From Gammaproteobacteria bacterium 45_16_T64 (GTDB lineage: Bacteria; Pseudomonadota; Gammaproteobacteria; Pseudomonadales; Ketobacteraceae), in contig MABD01000051.1 in NCBI GenBank assembly GCA_002162955.1, positions 1 to 64,000 of the forward strand: DNA of 64,000 nt, written 5' to 3'. Positions 47,294-55,925 of this stretch are shown here, one piece after another. The position numbers were made by a program, and so were the translations under genes. The notes beneath the pieces were generated by a model. It was not told where the DNA came from, made no database searches, and worked only from the letters and a program-made list of their open reading frames with translations. Positions within the stretch are counted from its first letter, which is position 1, and the number at the start of each line of letters is the position of its first letter.

Positions 47294-48130
47294 CTACCCT
47301 ATGCTAAATAGCGAAAGCAACGATATACTTTGATCACCCTCCGATTGGGGGTTAGTAGTATTACGCTCCGTTTGTAAACCCAATTGAATACGGCGCAAAC
47401 TTTCTTTCGCTTTGTTGACATACTTACCATTCGGATAGAGCTTTAAATAACGCTGGTAGCCTTCCTTCCATTCGTATCGATTAGTGGTATTCTTTTCCAG
47501 CGCTAATGCCGCTTTAAATGCCATTTTATCCGCATAGGTACGTTTTCTCGTTCTAGCAGCATCATCCAGACGGTCAACAACTATTGATAAATCTGTTTGC
47601 ATCCTATGCAATGTGAAATTACTTGGATAGGACAACAACAACGTTTCCACATACTTCAATTGATTTCGAGCTGGCAAACGCTTGTTATTTTGCAATTCCG
47701 CGACACCGGCTTGCTGAAGATCATTGATGGCTACAAAATAATCTGAGCCAGACAAGAAGCTGCCCACTCTAAAGACCACTAACGGCAGATCATCATCTTT
47801 CAACGTCACGGTGACTCGATAAGCATCTAAATCAGATAGAGAAATTACTTTAGTTTGTAATCGTTCTATCTTTTTAGAAAATAGGGATTTTTGAACCACT
47901 ATAATTTTTTTCGGATTAAACCCTTTTTTTCGAACGATAAAACTCACTTTCTTGTTCAGTACATCCGCAACAACAATATCTTTGAGAATTGGTAACCCTC
48001 TGCTATTCGACGGAAAAACCTCCGCCCGCTTAAAATCAGAGTTAACGTAAATGCGTTGATTTTCGGCTGTAGAAACAGCATGACTAACCGCAGTAAAACA
48101 TAACATTAGAAGGACTAATAGTGTACGCAT
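47294..48130 (-). CDS. Hypothetical secreted protein
   Basis: 278-residue exported protein: signal peptide cut after SHA (residue about 18), then a beta-rich part (about 25-125) with many Lys and Val, followed by a helical C-terminal half (about 140-265) with a YLKLYPNGKYVNKAKESL repeat-like block resembling tetratricopeptide helices. No catalytic motif is recognised. The gene sits 83 bp upstream of the membrane protein gene on the same strand, suggesting co-expression. Envelope role inferred from the signal peptide only. Confidence 0.65.
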   Translation of the reverse strand: MRTLLVLLMLCFTAVSHAVSTAENQRIYVNSDFKRAEVFPSNSRGLPILKDIVVADVLNKKVSFIVRKKGFNPKKIIVVQKSLFSKKIERLQTKVISLSDLDAYRVTVTLKDDDLPLVVFRVGSFLSGSDYFVAINDLQQAGVAELQNNKRLPARNQLKYVETLLLSYPSNFTLHRMQTDLSIVVDRLDDAARTRKRTYADKMAFKAALALEKNTTNRYEWKEGYQRYLKLYPNGKYVNKAKESLRRIQLGLQTERNTTNPQSEGDQSISLLSLFSIG

Positions 48131-48442
48131 AGACCGATACTCCTTATCGGATTTTTTATTGGTATAATTATTTTTATGTCTCGACTATACGACAACTGTA
48201 GAAAAAACAAAGAGAGATTTGTTATAAATTATATAAAAAGTTTATTCCATTTTTAGGATAGTTATTTTTTCTACAATCCGAAAAATAATCGTACGAACTA
48301 ATATGCAAAAAACGATTATCCCCCTATGCATTTAGCTTATTTTACGCTAGTAGCATAGCTCCAGTAATAACACTGCAACAAAAATGAAACACTTATTTGG
48401 TCGAAATATTTGTTGCGTCACCGCAAACAAAAAAACCAGAGG
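48131..48442. other. AT-rich intergenic stretch, no gene seen
   Basis: About 310 bases, strongly AT-rich with many short A/T runs, between the orphan secreted gene and the FlK-like remnant. It should carry the promoter of the minus-strand gene. No tRNA, hairpin terminator or clear operator was noticed. Confidence 0.35.
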
Positions 48443-48818
48443 ATGAGTAAACAAGATCCAGTATAATTACTCACCACTACAAATTCACTTCAACCAAGAT
48501 AACTTCCCAGAGGTCTACGCCACATCAAGAATGGTCGCCTTAATGGAGCTCGCCGCTGCTCGCTTGATGAAACCCTTACTAAACGAGGGAGAGCTTTCAG
48601 TAGGGGTAAACGTGAATGTTAACCACCTAGCCGCAACGTTAAATGACGAAGTCGTTACCGCAGTAGCAACGTACAAAGGAATAGAAGGCAAGCTTCACGC
48701 ATTTGATGTAGCACTTTTCGATCGAGGAGGTAAAGCGGGGGCAGGCACACACACAAGAGCTATCATTAAAACCAAACGCTTGCTTGAAGGGGCCGAAAGT
48801 CGAACAAGTTCTAACTAA
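48443..48818 (+). pseudogene. FlK-like hotdog thioesterase with an N-terminal frameshift
   Basis: From 48531 an open frame of 95 codons encodes most of a fluoroacetyl-CoA-thioesterase-like hotdog fold. The sequence just upstream in the same frame reads NFPEVYATSR before MVALMELAAAR, and it contains the family catalytic Thr, while Glu (MELAAAR) and His (VNVNHLAAT) follow inside, and GTHTRAII closes the fold. That in-frame upstream part has no start codon and is preceded by a TGA. An ATG (48443) with a short frame lies one base out of register. A one-base deletion therefore seems to have broken the 5' end; an alternative is an odd start. Confidence 0.6.
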
Positions 48819-49014
48819 AGAACCATTAAATCTAACCGAGGGTAAACGAAGCCGCAAGTTGCCCACAATTTCTGTGGATAACTCTGTGGCTTATGTTGTA
48901 GAACCCTCTACAGGTCATATAGTATCAACGATACAGCGCTTAGCTCAAATATTAGACTATACCAGTTAGGCATTGCTTTGGAACAATTTTCAGCAAGCTC
49001 TACAAGCAATCAAC

Positions 49015-49449
49015 TTACGATTTAAACGGATTTCTAATGACGCTGCGCCCCATCCTTCCAAACACTGACGTCCAATCAAAATAATCACGCCATTCAGTGA
49101 TTTTTCCATTTTCCACCACAAACACACCCATCAGTGGTATCTCCACCCTAAAGAAACGGCCAGCAATAGTATCCACACGTTCCGTTAATACGGTCTTCCC
49201 GCTTGCAGCAATATTAACCATTTCAACCTCAAACAAGTTCATGGATTTTTGCATACTGGTTAGGTCCCGCTTAATGCGCGCCTTCCCTCTTGCCGTATGA
49301 AAAGGCATGTTTTTGTAGACGCAATGCTCATCTATAAACGTCATTCCAAGGTCAAAATCCAGCGCACTACACGCATCTAGAAAACCCTCTACCACTGCTT
49401 GGGGGTCCTGAAGCTCAACTTCCTTTATTGCTGTATTATTTGCAGTCAT
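49015..49449 (-). CDS. Limonene-1,2-epoxide-hydrolase-like enzyme
   Basis: 144-residue cytoplasmic protein of the SnoaL-like fold matching the limonene-1,2-epoxide hydrolase domain (PF07858). The known catalytic residues of the Rhodococcus enzyme have counterparts: Asp122 (WRDYFD, general acid), Arg91 and Asp93 (LTERVD), and water-binding Tyr45 and Asn47 (VYKNMP). This supports real epoxide hydrolysis, converting an epoxide to a diol, though limonene itself is only one possible substrate. It lies after the two DUF membrane genes on the same strand (95 bp gap). The substrate is inferred, not known. Confidence 0.85.
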   Translation of the reverse strand: MTANNTAIKEVELQDPQAVVEGFLDACSALDFDLGMTFIDEHCVYKNMPFHTARGKARIKRDLTSMQKSMNLFEVEMVNIAASGKTVLTERVDTIAGRFFRVEIPLMGVFVVENGKITEWRDYFDWTSVFGRMGRSVIRNPFKS

Positions 49450-49543
49450 TTTATCTTCCCTCGTTTTTGTTACTTTTCGTCAAGTGGTCGTAGTATTAAA
49501 CGACCAGACAGATGAATTGTCTAGCTACAATAACGTCACCACG

Positions 49544-50293
49544 TCATACTTGCCCAATATCGATAGGCCTACCTTCATTCACAACTACTTCTGACGAATG
49601 TAAGCGCTTCGCTAAGTGGCCAAGTTCATAGGCCGATGTCACGTAGTATGCACAGACAGTAAAAGTAGGAATAACCAACACCCCCACTCCCGTAAATACC
49701 AGCACGGAATCTACTGCCAAAATAACCAAAGATAGCAGTAACCAACTAACATAGAACTTGGCAAACCAATGGGAGAACCGGAGGAATACCAAAAAGTTGG
49801 CTGGTGCGTTCAACATAGATTTCCAATTTCCCGTTAGCGCGTATCGAATCATTCCAGATTGATAAACAGGAAATGAGATAACCCCCCACATCACATAGAT
49901 GAAAATTGTTAGCGCCCAATCCGTTGGGGCAGATTTGGCCCAAGAGGAAAAGCCCTCATCGATGATCTGATATAAATCCGCTATCAAGCTTAGCGGTCCA
50001 CCCAATCCCAGTATCGCGCACAAAACACCAGGAATGAATATGTGAGCAATCATCACCACCCACAATAACGCCCCTCGTTTGAGCATTACCCACAAATCAA
50101 ATTCAGGTAACTCGGTACTCCCACCCACCATCTGCTTGACCATTTGAAAGCGCCAACCTTTGAGAATCAGCAGACTAACAACGCCGAGTATAGGTATTGC
50201 AGCAATAAGCGGTAGTGGCCATAACTTCCTAAGCCACTCGCTATCGGCGAACGGATAACGAATGCCCGCTCGAAAATCATCCATGAAAGACAT
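49544..50293 (-). CDS. DUF4013 membrane protein
   Basis: 249-residue inner-membrane protein with about five to six hydrophobic helices. It opens with FRAGIRYPFADSEWLRKLW and WRFQMVKQMVGG, typical of DUF4013 proteins, whose role is unknown. Start ATG 50293 is nine bases after the stop of the DUF4870 gene, so the two genes are translationally linked. The C-terminal YELGHLAKRLHSS tail is cytoplasmic by prediction. Probably a partner of the DUF4870 protein in envelope homeostasis; this is inference. Confidence 0.85.
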   Translation of the reverse strand: MSFMDDFRAGIRYPFADSEWLRKLWPLPLIAAIPILGVVSLLILKGWRFQMVKQMVGGSTELPEFDLWVMLKRGALLWVVMIAHIFIPGVLCAILGLGGPLSLIADLYQIIDEGFSSWAKSAPTDWALTIFIYVMWGVISFPVYQSGMIRYALTGNWKSMLNAPANFLVFLRFSHWFAKFYVSWLLLSLVILAVDSVLVFTGVGVLVIPTFTVCAYYVTSAYELGHLAKRLHSSEVVVNEGRPIDIGQV

Positions 50294-50302
50294 GTACTAC
50301 CC

Positions 50303-50698
50303 CTAGAGAGATTGATCACCGCTGATGTTGTTCTTTCCGAAAAAACCAATGCTTAACGGGTAATCCCACGATTCGCCGTTACTAGCCTTGACCGCGCCAA
50401 TAATGGCAAAGAACACATTACAGGCTCCAATCGCAAACAAACCAATGACACCGACAAATATAAATACTAACGCCCCACTGATCACAGAATATATCAGTGC
50501 ACTAATCATCCAATTGGCAATCACTCTTCCATGCCGATCGACCACGCTCGACAGCTCCTTATTGGTGAGCCACATGACCAATGGCAAAATAAGCCCTAAC
50601 CCTGGTAGTACCAAGCTCGCTAATTGGCTTAGATGCATAAGCATGCAAAAAGAGTTAACTTCCATACCCCAAGGCTTTTGACCTTCCATATCATTCAT
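50303..50698 (-). CDS. DUF4870 membrane protein
   Basis: 131-residue protein with three to four hydrophobic helices. FCMLMHLSQLASLVLPGLG near residue 18, LVMWLTNKELSSVVDRHGR and WMISALIYSVIS are the usual DUF4870 blocks. Function of the family is not established. It is directly upstream of the DUF4013 gene with a nine-base gap, so they form an operon. Its promoter lies between 50699 and the terminator of the lipoprotein gene. Confidence 0.85.
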   Translation of the reverse strand: MNDMEGQKPWGMEVNSFCMLMHLSQLASLVLPGLGLILPLVMWLTNKELSSVVDRHGRVIANWMISALIYSVISGALVFIFVGVIGLFAIGACNVFFAIIGAVKASNGESWDYPLSIGFFGKNNISGDQSL

Positions 50699-50853
50699 AT
50701 CAACGTATCCTTTGTAACGTTATTAACCGGCGGATACTCTATATTCTGATGGAGCCCAGTTCAATCATTATCTAACCAGCGACATTTAGAAACCTCCCTA
50801 CAATATAACAATATCCAATAGGTGCACTTGCGCGTCGCACAAAAAAAGTGCAT

Positions 50854-50895
50854 AAAAAAACCGGTACCCAACTCCACAACAGAGCCCGATACCGG
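50854..50895 (-). terminator. Rho-independent terminator after the alpha-dioxygenase operon
   Basis: On the minus strand, CCGGTA (50890-50895) pairs with TACCGG (50861-50866), helped by an inner CTC/GAG, and is followed by a run of seven T (50854-50860). It lies 64 bases after the stop of the lipoprotein gene at 50959, so it ends the alpha-dioxygenase operon. Confidence 0.85.
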
Positions 50896-50958
50896 CATTA
50901 AGAAATAGCGGCTGCGTGTACAATCGCTACATTAAAAATTTACTTCTATAGATTTAGC

Positions 50959-51732
50959 CTATGGCTTTTCAAACTCAAAGGTTCCAGAAAGGCTGTTTCC
51001 ATTTGGCATGATGCCGTCAAAATCACCCTTCATCCATACCACACCATCTTCAGTGATATTAAGTGTACCGCTAGCTAACGTCAGCTCAGTGCGGTTCAAA
51101 CCCGCTTTTAGGCTTTGCGATTGCAAACGAAGGCTAGCCTCACCAGACCCTGGCTCTCTTGCCAATCCATAGGTGCCTTTACGAATATTTCCATTAACCG
51201 TCACTTCAACCAGCAATGGCTCACCATTATACAGTGTGGTGCCCGCAATCTTATCCTGCGTAGTCACACCAATAACACTTGCACTCGACGACAAGACACA
51301 CAAATCAGAAAAACGTAGGTTCCCTAATTCGCTCGCGGACAACGTGACGCTGCCCATATCAAAGCGCGCACTGAGATCCATTTTAGATGCATTCGCAACA
51401 CCTAAGTCATCAGTAGCACTTAATGTATCATTATCTTCAATGGTGAACGGGCTCACCGGTAAACCGGATATTGAATCATTTTCGCGATCCAAAATACCGC
51501 TAGTTCGACCAGCACATTCCGTCATTACGAGTCCATTCGCGGTCTCTTCCAGTGTAAAACTAATATTCGAATCTGCACGCAAGCTGCCTTGAGCTGAGTC
51601 CAAATTCATTCGCCACAGTCCTGTAAGATCAGGGCTATCAGCGGTTGCTCTTTGTGTTTCCACCTCACCACCACAGCCAACCAAAAACATTGTAGGAAGC
51701 AGCGCAGAAATAATAAACGGTGAACGTTTCAT
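50959..51732 (-). CDS. Lipoprotein of unknown function, alpha-dioxygenase operon
   Basis: 257-residue exported lipoprotein with signal peptide and lipobox FLVGC (Cys20). The mature part (about 30-257) is beta-rich with Ser/Thr/Asn and repeated hydrophobic strands, and ends NSLSGTFEFEKP. No catalytic motif is visible. It is the third gene of the alpha-dioxygenase operon, 55 bp after the DUF1569 gene stop, and is followed by a clear terminator. It may bind a lipid or serve as an anchor for the other proteins; this is inference. Confidence 0.75.
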   Translation of the reverse strand: MKRSPFIISALLPTMFLVGCGGEVETQRATADSPDLTGLWRMNLDSAQGSLRADSNISFTLEETANGLVMTECAGRTSGILDRENDSISGLPVSPFTIEDNDTLSATDDLGVANASKMDLSARFDMGSVTLSASELGNLRFSDLCVLSSSASVIGVTTQDKIAGTTLYNGEPLLVEVTVNGNIRKGTYGLAREPGSGEASLRLQSQSLKAGLNRTELTLASGTLNITEDGVVWMKGDFDGIMPNGNSLSGTFEFEKP

Positions 51733-51787
51733 TGGGATTTTCTCTTGTATTATTGTTATTTTTTACTGCTGATTTACGTGCAACAAC

Positions 51788-52399
51788 CTATGCTTCAGGT
51801 GCAATAGTTTCAACTGCAGCGCCCATATAAGTGAGCTCAGAAAAGTGATTTGCACAATGGAAAACATGTGCCAACGTCCAGTCGTCGTAGTCCAACTCAC
51901 CGTAAGAAAAGTGTGGGTGCAATGCGCCGGTATACACCTGAAAATCACTACATGCATTACGTAAACGCAAGAATGCATCGGCCATAACGCCTTCATCAGG
52001 AATCTCAGGAGCATCAGGTACCGGTGCGCCCAAGTCATGAGACATAAAACCTTGTGACTTAAATATTAAGAAGCCTAACTTCTTGATCGATTGCACGAAT
52101 GCAGAGTCAAGCTTTGGATAGCCTGTCATGGAATACTCCATGCTTTGAGCCATATGGGTAAGCGCCTTATATAAGGTATAAGGTTGATCCATAACGACGG
52201 TATCTAGGTTCGCTTCAATCAGTACTAGCTCTGCCAACACATCATCGATTGCAGTGAACTTAAGCTTGCGTCCTGTTGCAGCACAACCTGTCAACGTTGG
52301 ACCTACAGTCGTTGCTGCTGCAACGCCTGCTGACAATTTAAGGAATTGCTTGCGTGACAGGTTACGCGTCATTACGCTGTCGAATTCTTTATTATCCAT
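51788..52399 (-). CDS. DUF1569 (DinB-like) lipoprotein, partner of the alpha-dioxygenase
   Basis: 203-residue exported protein with a signal region containing SRKQFLKLSAG and a lipobox-like TLTGC (Cys39). The rest is a four-helix, DinB-like domain of DUF1569 type: the end LHPHFSYGELDYDDWTLAHV then FHCANHF is the metal-site signature with two His, and an earlier His lies in ALTHMAQS. Start ATG at 52399 with GAGAGAG upstream is better than the frame to 52459. It lies 81 bp after the alpha-dioxygenase stop. It could be a second enzyme acting on the hydroperoxide product, or a chaperone or metal/haem partner. Both are inferences. Confidence 0.75.
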   Translation of the reverse strand: MDNKEFDSVMTRNLSRKQFLKLSAGVAAATTVGPTLTGCAATGRKLKFTAIDDVLAELVLIEANLDTVVMDQPYTLYKALTHMAQSMEYSMTGYPKLDSAFVQSIKKLGFLIFKSQGFMSHDLGAPVPDAPEIPDEGVMADAFLRLRNACSDFQVYTGALHPHFSYGELDYDDWTLAHVFHCANHFSELTYMGAAVETIAPEA

Positions 52400-52480
52400 T
52401 GTTACTCTCTCTCTCAATTCAGGGGTACCCCTTGGAATTGGCGCAAAGGCCAACTCCAAAGGGAATATGCCAAAAACGAA

Positions 52481-54244
52481 TTATAATTTACGAACTTTAA
52501 GGTCGTACCACTCGTTCTCTTCATCCCAAGGGAAGAAGGCATTTTCAACGTTCTCTAGACGGCCAGCCAACTCAGGCATGTTACGAATAACAACGCTCTG
52601 GAAGTTGTTGTCGTCAATCCAATCTAGACCTTCCTGGGTGTAAATCTCAGGACGGTAATCAACAGTGTAGAATCGGTCAGCCATCAAACGACGTGAAGCC
52701 ATTGCGATGAAGATTTGGAAAGATGTTTCACCAAACCCGTAACCAGGAGGACGGTAACCTTCAGCAAACGATCCAACCATTACGTCAAGCGCTTCGATAT
52801 CATCGTTGTATACCGCACGTAGACGCTCTGCTTGCTCAACATCAGGAGTGATGTCAGTGAAGTCATTAACCGCTTTCAGACCAATTTGACGACGGAATTC
52901 GTTGTAACGTGGGATACCACGCTCACGATCACGTAGAATGTCTACTGCAGCCAAATCAACTACACCACCACCAGGCTCACGGTTGAAGTTGGTTAGGAAT
53001 GTTGGGAAGTTGTTAAGAACCAACAAACCAGGCTTAGTACGACCAAACGAGTAGAACAAGTTCGTTAGACCCACTTCTTCATGGATTCCTGCAGCGCCAG
53101 CAAAAGAATGCTCTTCTAGTTGGCTCTCACCGATTATTTCATCAGTTACGTAGTCACGTAGAGGGAAGTCATCACGTAGTAATGGGTGCATACGGTATAC
53201 TGCAGTGAATTCTTCAGTCAGGCTGAATGGAACACCTTCTAGGTGAGTCTTACCACCCATGATGCCGTCAGTCGCAGGATCACCTAAACGAGGAACCCAA
53301 GAAGGTAATAGACCACGCCAGTTAGCAAACATGCCGTCACGAAGGATATCGTTCTTAAGAATCGCTGGGGTCCAATCAACAGTATGGATTTTTGCCATCT
53401 CTGCTGCATTAATCAAACGAGCCGTTTGGAACAAACGCTCATCTTCCCATTCAGGGTAAGAAGCCGCTAGCATATCGGCAATCTTGTTATGCTCTAGCAC
53501 GAACAAGGTATGCATGATTTCTAGACCAATCCACCAGTTCTCGCTAAACCCAGTCATAGAGATGCCGGTAGCAGGATCTATTGGTAGACGACCATCAACC
53601 ACTGTCATCTTACCATCTTCGAAGCTACGTAGAGAATTCTGAGTCTCTTGGTCGCTACCGTAGAGCTGTGAGCCATCCCACCATGCCGTGTTTTCATTTA
53701 GGAAAGTTGCTGGACGACCATCGTTAACATCCTTTGAAGGGTCCGCTTTAGTACGACCAACATTCATGTGGCCTTCGCCCATGTTATGCACGTCATCTTC
53801 AGCGACAGGAACCTGCATTGGGTTGCTATGATCACGCTTACCGTGCTCAAACCAATCGTGAATCATGAACTGAATCCACGAAGCGGCAAGGTAGTTTAAG
53901 AAAGGAACTTCCTTAACGCCTTCTTCTGTACGGGTCAGTAGCTCCTTACTAACATCACGAGGATTCGGAACCATTAGGTTTTCGGTATCCTGGTGATTAA
54001 GGTCTTCCTGGATGTTACGGCCCATACGCATACCGGCCATACCCATTGCTTTAATATCCATATCGTTACAACGACCATCCGCTGAACGATACACTGCGTC
54101 ATCAGGACCACAAGTCACTTCAGGCCACTCGCCTTCAGCATATGTGTCAAAAAGGTTGTTCTCAAAAAGTTGACAACGAATGTTGGCCAACGCTAGCAAA
54201 CCGATCAGTGGTCCAAAAATCCACCATTTAGTATATGCACTCAT
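52481..54244 (-). CDS. Fatty-acid alpha-dioxygenase, animal haem peroxidase superfamily
   Basis: 587-residue haem protein of the peroxidase-cyclooxygenase superfamily, close to plant and cyanobacterial alpha-dioxygenases (alpha-DOX). These insert O2 at carbon 2 of fatty acids to give 2-hydroperoxides. Signatures seen: distal His129 in WIQFMIHDWFEHG, NENTAWWDGSQLYG, AKIHTVDWT with His287, catalytic Tyr350 and proximal His353 in EEFTAVYRMHPLL, and MASRRLMADRF near 515-524 for carboxylate binding. An N-terminal hydrophobic segment (residues 8-20) anchors it in the membrane. A strong GAGGGGA ribosome binding site precedes the ATG at 54244. First gene of an operon with a DUF1569 and a second lipoprotein, divergent from an AraC regulator. 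Confidence 0.9.
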   Translation of the reverse strand: MSAYTKWWIFGPLIGLLALANIRCQLFENNLFDTYAEGEWPEVTCGPDDAVYRSADGRCNDMDIKAMGMAGMRMGRNIQEDLNHQDTENLMVPNPRDVSKELLTRTEEGVKEVPFLNYLAASWIQFMIHDWFEHGKRDHSNPMQVPVAEDDVHNMGEGHMNVGRTKADPSKDVNDGRPATFLNENTAWWDGSQLYGSDQETQNSLRSFEDGKMTVVDGRLPIDPATGISMTGFSENWWIGLEIMHTLFVLEHNKIADMLAASYPEWEDERLFQTARLINAAEMAKIHTVDWTPAILKNDILRDGMFANWRGLLPSWVPRLGDPATDGIMGGKTHLEGVPFSLTEEFTAVYRMHPLLRDDFPLRDYVTDEIIGESQLEEHSFAGAAGIHEEVGLTNLFYSFGRTKPGLLVLNNFPTFLTNFNREPGGGVVDLAAVDILRDRERGIPRYNEFRRQIGLKAVNDFTDITPDVEQAERLRAVYNDDIEALDVMVGSFAEGYRPPGYGFGETSFQIFIAMASRRLMADRFYTVDYRPEIYTQEGLDWIDDNNFQSVVIRNMPELAGRLENVENAFFPWDEENEWYDLKVRKL

Positions 54245-54597
54245 TAATTATTCCCCTCGTTTTTTTTGTTATTAGCGCTATCCGAACCTAGGGTTAGGTC
54301 TGGTACAACTCTAATTCTGCACGGACAATCAGCGATATAAAATACGCATGATTGCCTATATCTTTTGGCCTATATCGAAAGAGCGAATTTGTCCCCGCCT
54401 TAGGTATAATCGGCCACTTATCACACTTTAATTTTTTGTTTGTTGACCCAGTTCATAGTACTTGAGGTGCTTAAAGCGATATTCTCCGCAAATTATTTGG
54501 CCACTTTTACCCTATACCTAACGCGCCAGGGTGATATGTTTATAAGGGCGTATTTTATGGGCGTCGGTTCCAACCCAGTAGGTTAAACGAGACAATA
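54245..54597. promoter_or_regulatory. Divergent control region of alpha-dioxygenase operon and AraC gene
   Basis: 353 bases hold the promoters of both genes. On the minus strand, TATTTTATAT (about 54333-54342) is a candidate -10 box, about 15 to 30 bases downstream of the GATATAGGC direct repeat (see next entry). I cannot place the -35 box firmly. The AraC gene promoter to the right is not identified. Confidence 0.4.
54354..54376 (-). promoter_or_regulatory. 9-bp direct repeat, candidate AraC operator
   Basis: GCCTATATC occurs at 54354-54362 and 54368-54376 (plus strand), i.e. GATATAGGC twice on the minus strand with starts 14 bases apart. The pair lies just upstream of a TATTTTATAT block that could be the -10 of the alpha-dioxygenase operon. 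Direct repeats near the -35 box are a common AraC-family site layout. The 14-base spacing is shorter than the roughly 21 of AraC itself, so binding by the adjacent regulator is a guess. Confidence 0.4.
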
Positions 54598-55650
54598 ATG
54601 TTGCAGATCGAGACAAAACAAACAGCACACTCTCAAATTGTGGAATCCATGCGGTTTCCCAATAGTTATATTTTGATGACTCATCTACGAAATCCACAAG
54701 CCGTTAGAGATGTATTGACCCATGTGGGTCTTGGCTTGGAAGATATTAATACCCCGAACGTAACCATTTCTGGAACACAAGTAAAAGCGTTAATTGAACT
54801 AAACATGGAGCTTCATGAATCTCCTGTTCCTTACAGTATTATTATTGCGAAAGAGTTTAACGTCGCGACACATGGATTATTTGGACTCGCCATTGCCTCC
54901 TCTAAGAACCTTAAAGAAGCGGCAAAAGCCACAAAAAAATATTCAAAGCTAATCAATCCAGCGGTCAAATATCATTTTCAAGTACGTAAGACAGTCACAG
55001 ATTGCATGCTTTCATGTGAACCTGCATTTGGAAAGGCGGGCAAAGCCCTGGTAGAAATAAATATGCTGGTCATTCACCAGTTTCTGCAATTGGCAAAGTC
55101 GCCTATCACATTGGAATATGTTCATTTCGAACATGAATCGAGTTTCCCTATTCATTATTATGAAGAGTACTTTGGCTGCCCAGTACGCTTTAATTGTCAT
55201 GATAGCCGCACTGCGATCAAAACAAAACATTTAAAAAGCCCTATGATGTTCTACGACCAGTCCACTGCTCGTGCGCTGGACGACCAACTAAACAAGGCAC
55301 TTGACAAAGACAATGAAACGAAGTGTTTATGGACCAATAAAGTAAAGAAATACGTTACCGACAATATTGAAAATAACAATTTACTTTCTAGAGACAGCAT
55401 AGCGGAGTTCTTTAATACCTCTCCTCGCACGCTAACCCGAAAGCTAAAACAAGAAGGTGCATGTTATCAAACAATTATCGAGAACTTAAAATGTGATATG
55501 GCGTTACAAGCGCTTAAATATACCAACAAACATATATCGCAAATTTCTGACGAGTTAGGGTTTAACGAACCTCAATCATTCGCTCGCGCTTTTAAGCGAT
55601 GGACGGGGAATACTGCAAGTAGTTATCGGAAAAAATCACACACCGCATAA
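54598..55650 (+). CDS. AraC-family regulator divergent from the alpha-dioxygenase
   Basis: 350-residue regulator with an N-terminal PF12625-type ligand domain (about 25-215) and AraC helix-turn-helix pair (about 255-345), ending LGFNEPQSFARAFKRWTGNT. The ATG at 54598 is the start; a weak GAGAC precedes it. It diverges from the alpha-dioxygenase operon and precedes the carboxylase operon by 275 bp, so either could be its target. A fatty acid, oxylipin or ketone ligand would fit, but this is inference. Confidence 0.88.
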   Translation: MLQIETKQTAHSQIVESMRFPNSYILMTHLRNPQAVRDVLTHVGLGLEDINTPNVTISGTQVKALIELNMELHESPVPYSIIIAKEFNVATHGLFGLAIASSKNLKEAAKATKKYSKLINPAVKYHFQVRKTVTDCMLSCEPAFGKAGKALVEINMLVIHQFLQLAKSPITLEYVHFEHESSFPIHYYEEYFGCPVRFNCHDSRTAIKTKHLKSPMMFYDQSTARALDDQLNKALDKDNETKCLWTNKVKKYVTDNIENNNLLSRDSIAEFFNTSPRTLTRKLKQEGACYQTIIENLKCDMALQALKYTNKHISQISDELGFNEPQSFARAFKRWTGNTASSYRKKSHTA

Positions 55651-55925
55651 CACATACTGACCTTTCAGAGAGCAAGGACGCTATCGACTTCCCTCTTCTT
55701 ATTGACTCCCTCTACAACACACCATCAGCCTAACCTTTAACCGTAGACTAAATCGCCTATATTTCCAGCAGCTATTGCCCTTATTTTACTTTACATATTT
55801 TTCTTTACACAAGTAAACTTATGAAATATCTTTACTACCGTAAACATTTAATCCTGTAAAGATTCTGCCTTACTTTTCAGACACCATCCATTTCTACGAC
55901 CAATTGAAATGCAAGTGAGGGCACG
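55651..55925. other. Leader region upstream of the carboxylase operon
   Basis: 275 bases without a convincing gene, AT-rich toward the right. A GAGGG at about 55916-55921 is the ribosome binding site of the first carboxylase gene. No sigma-54 (TGGCAC-N5-TTGCA) pattern was found by eye, and no terminator hairpin after the AraC gene was evident. Confidence 0.35.

Noticed and set aside
48784-48969. 61-codon frame after the FlK-like remnant
   Set aside because: It overlaps the end of the remnant in another frame and has no recognisable product.
52481-54244. Calling the haem protein a cyclooxygenase or generic animal peroxidase
   Set aside because: The blocks around the distal His (IQFMIHDW), HTVDWT and VYRMH match alpha-dioxygenases best.
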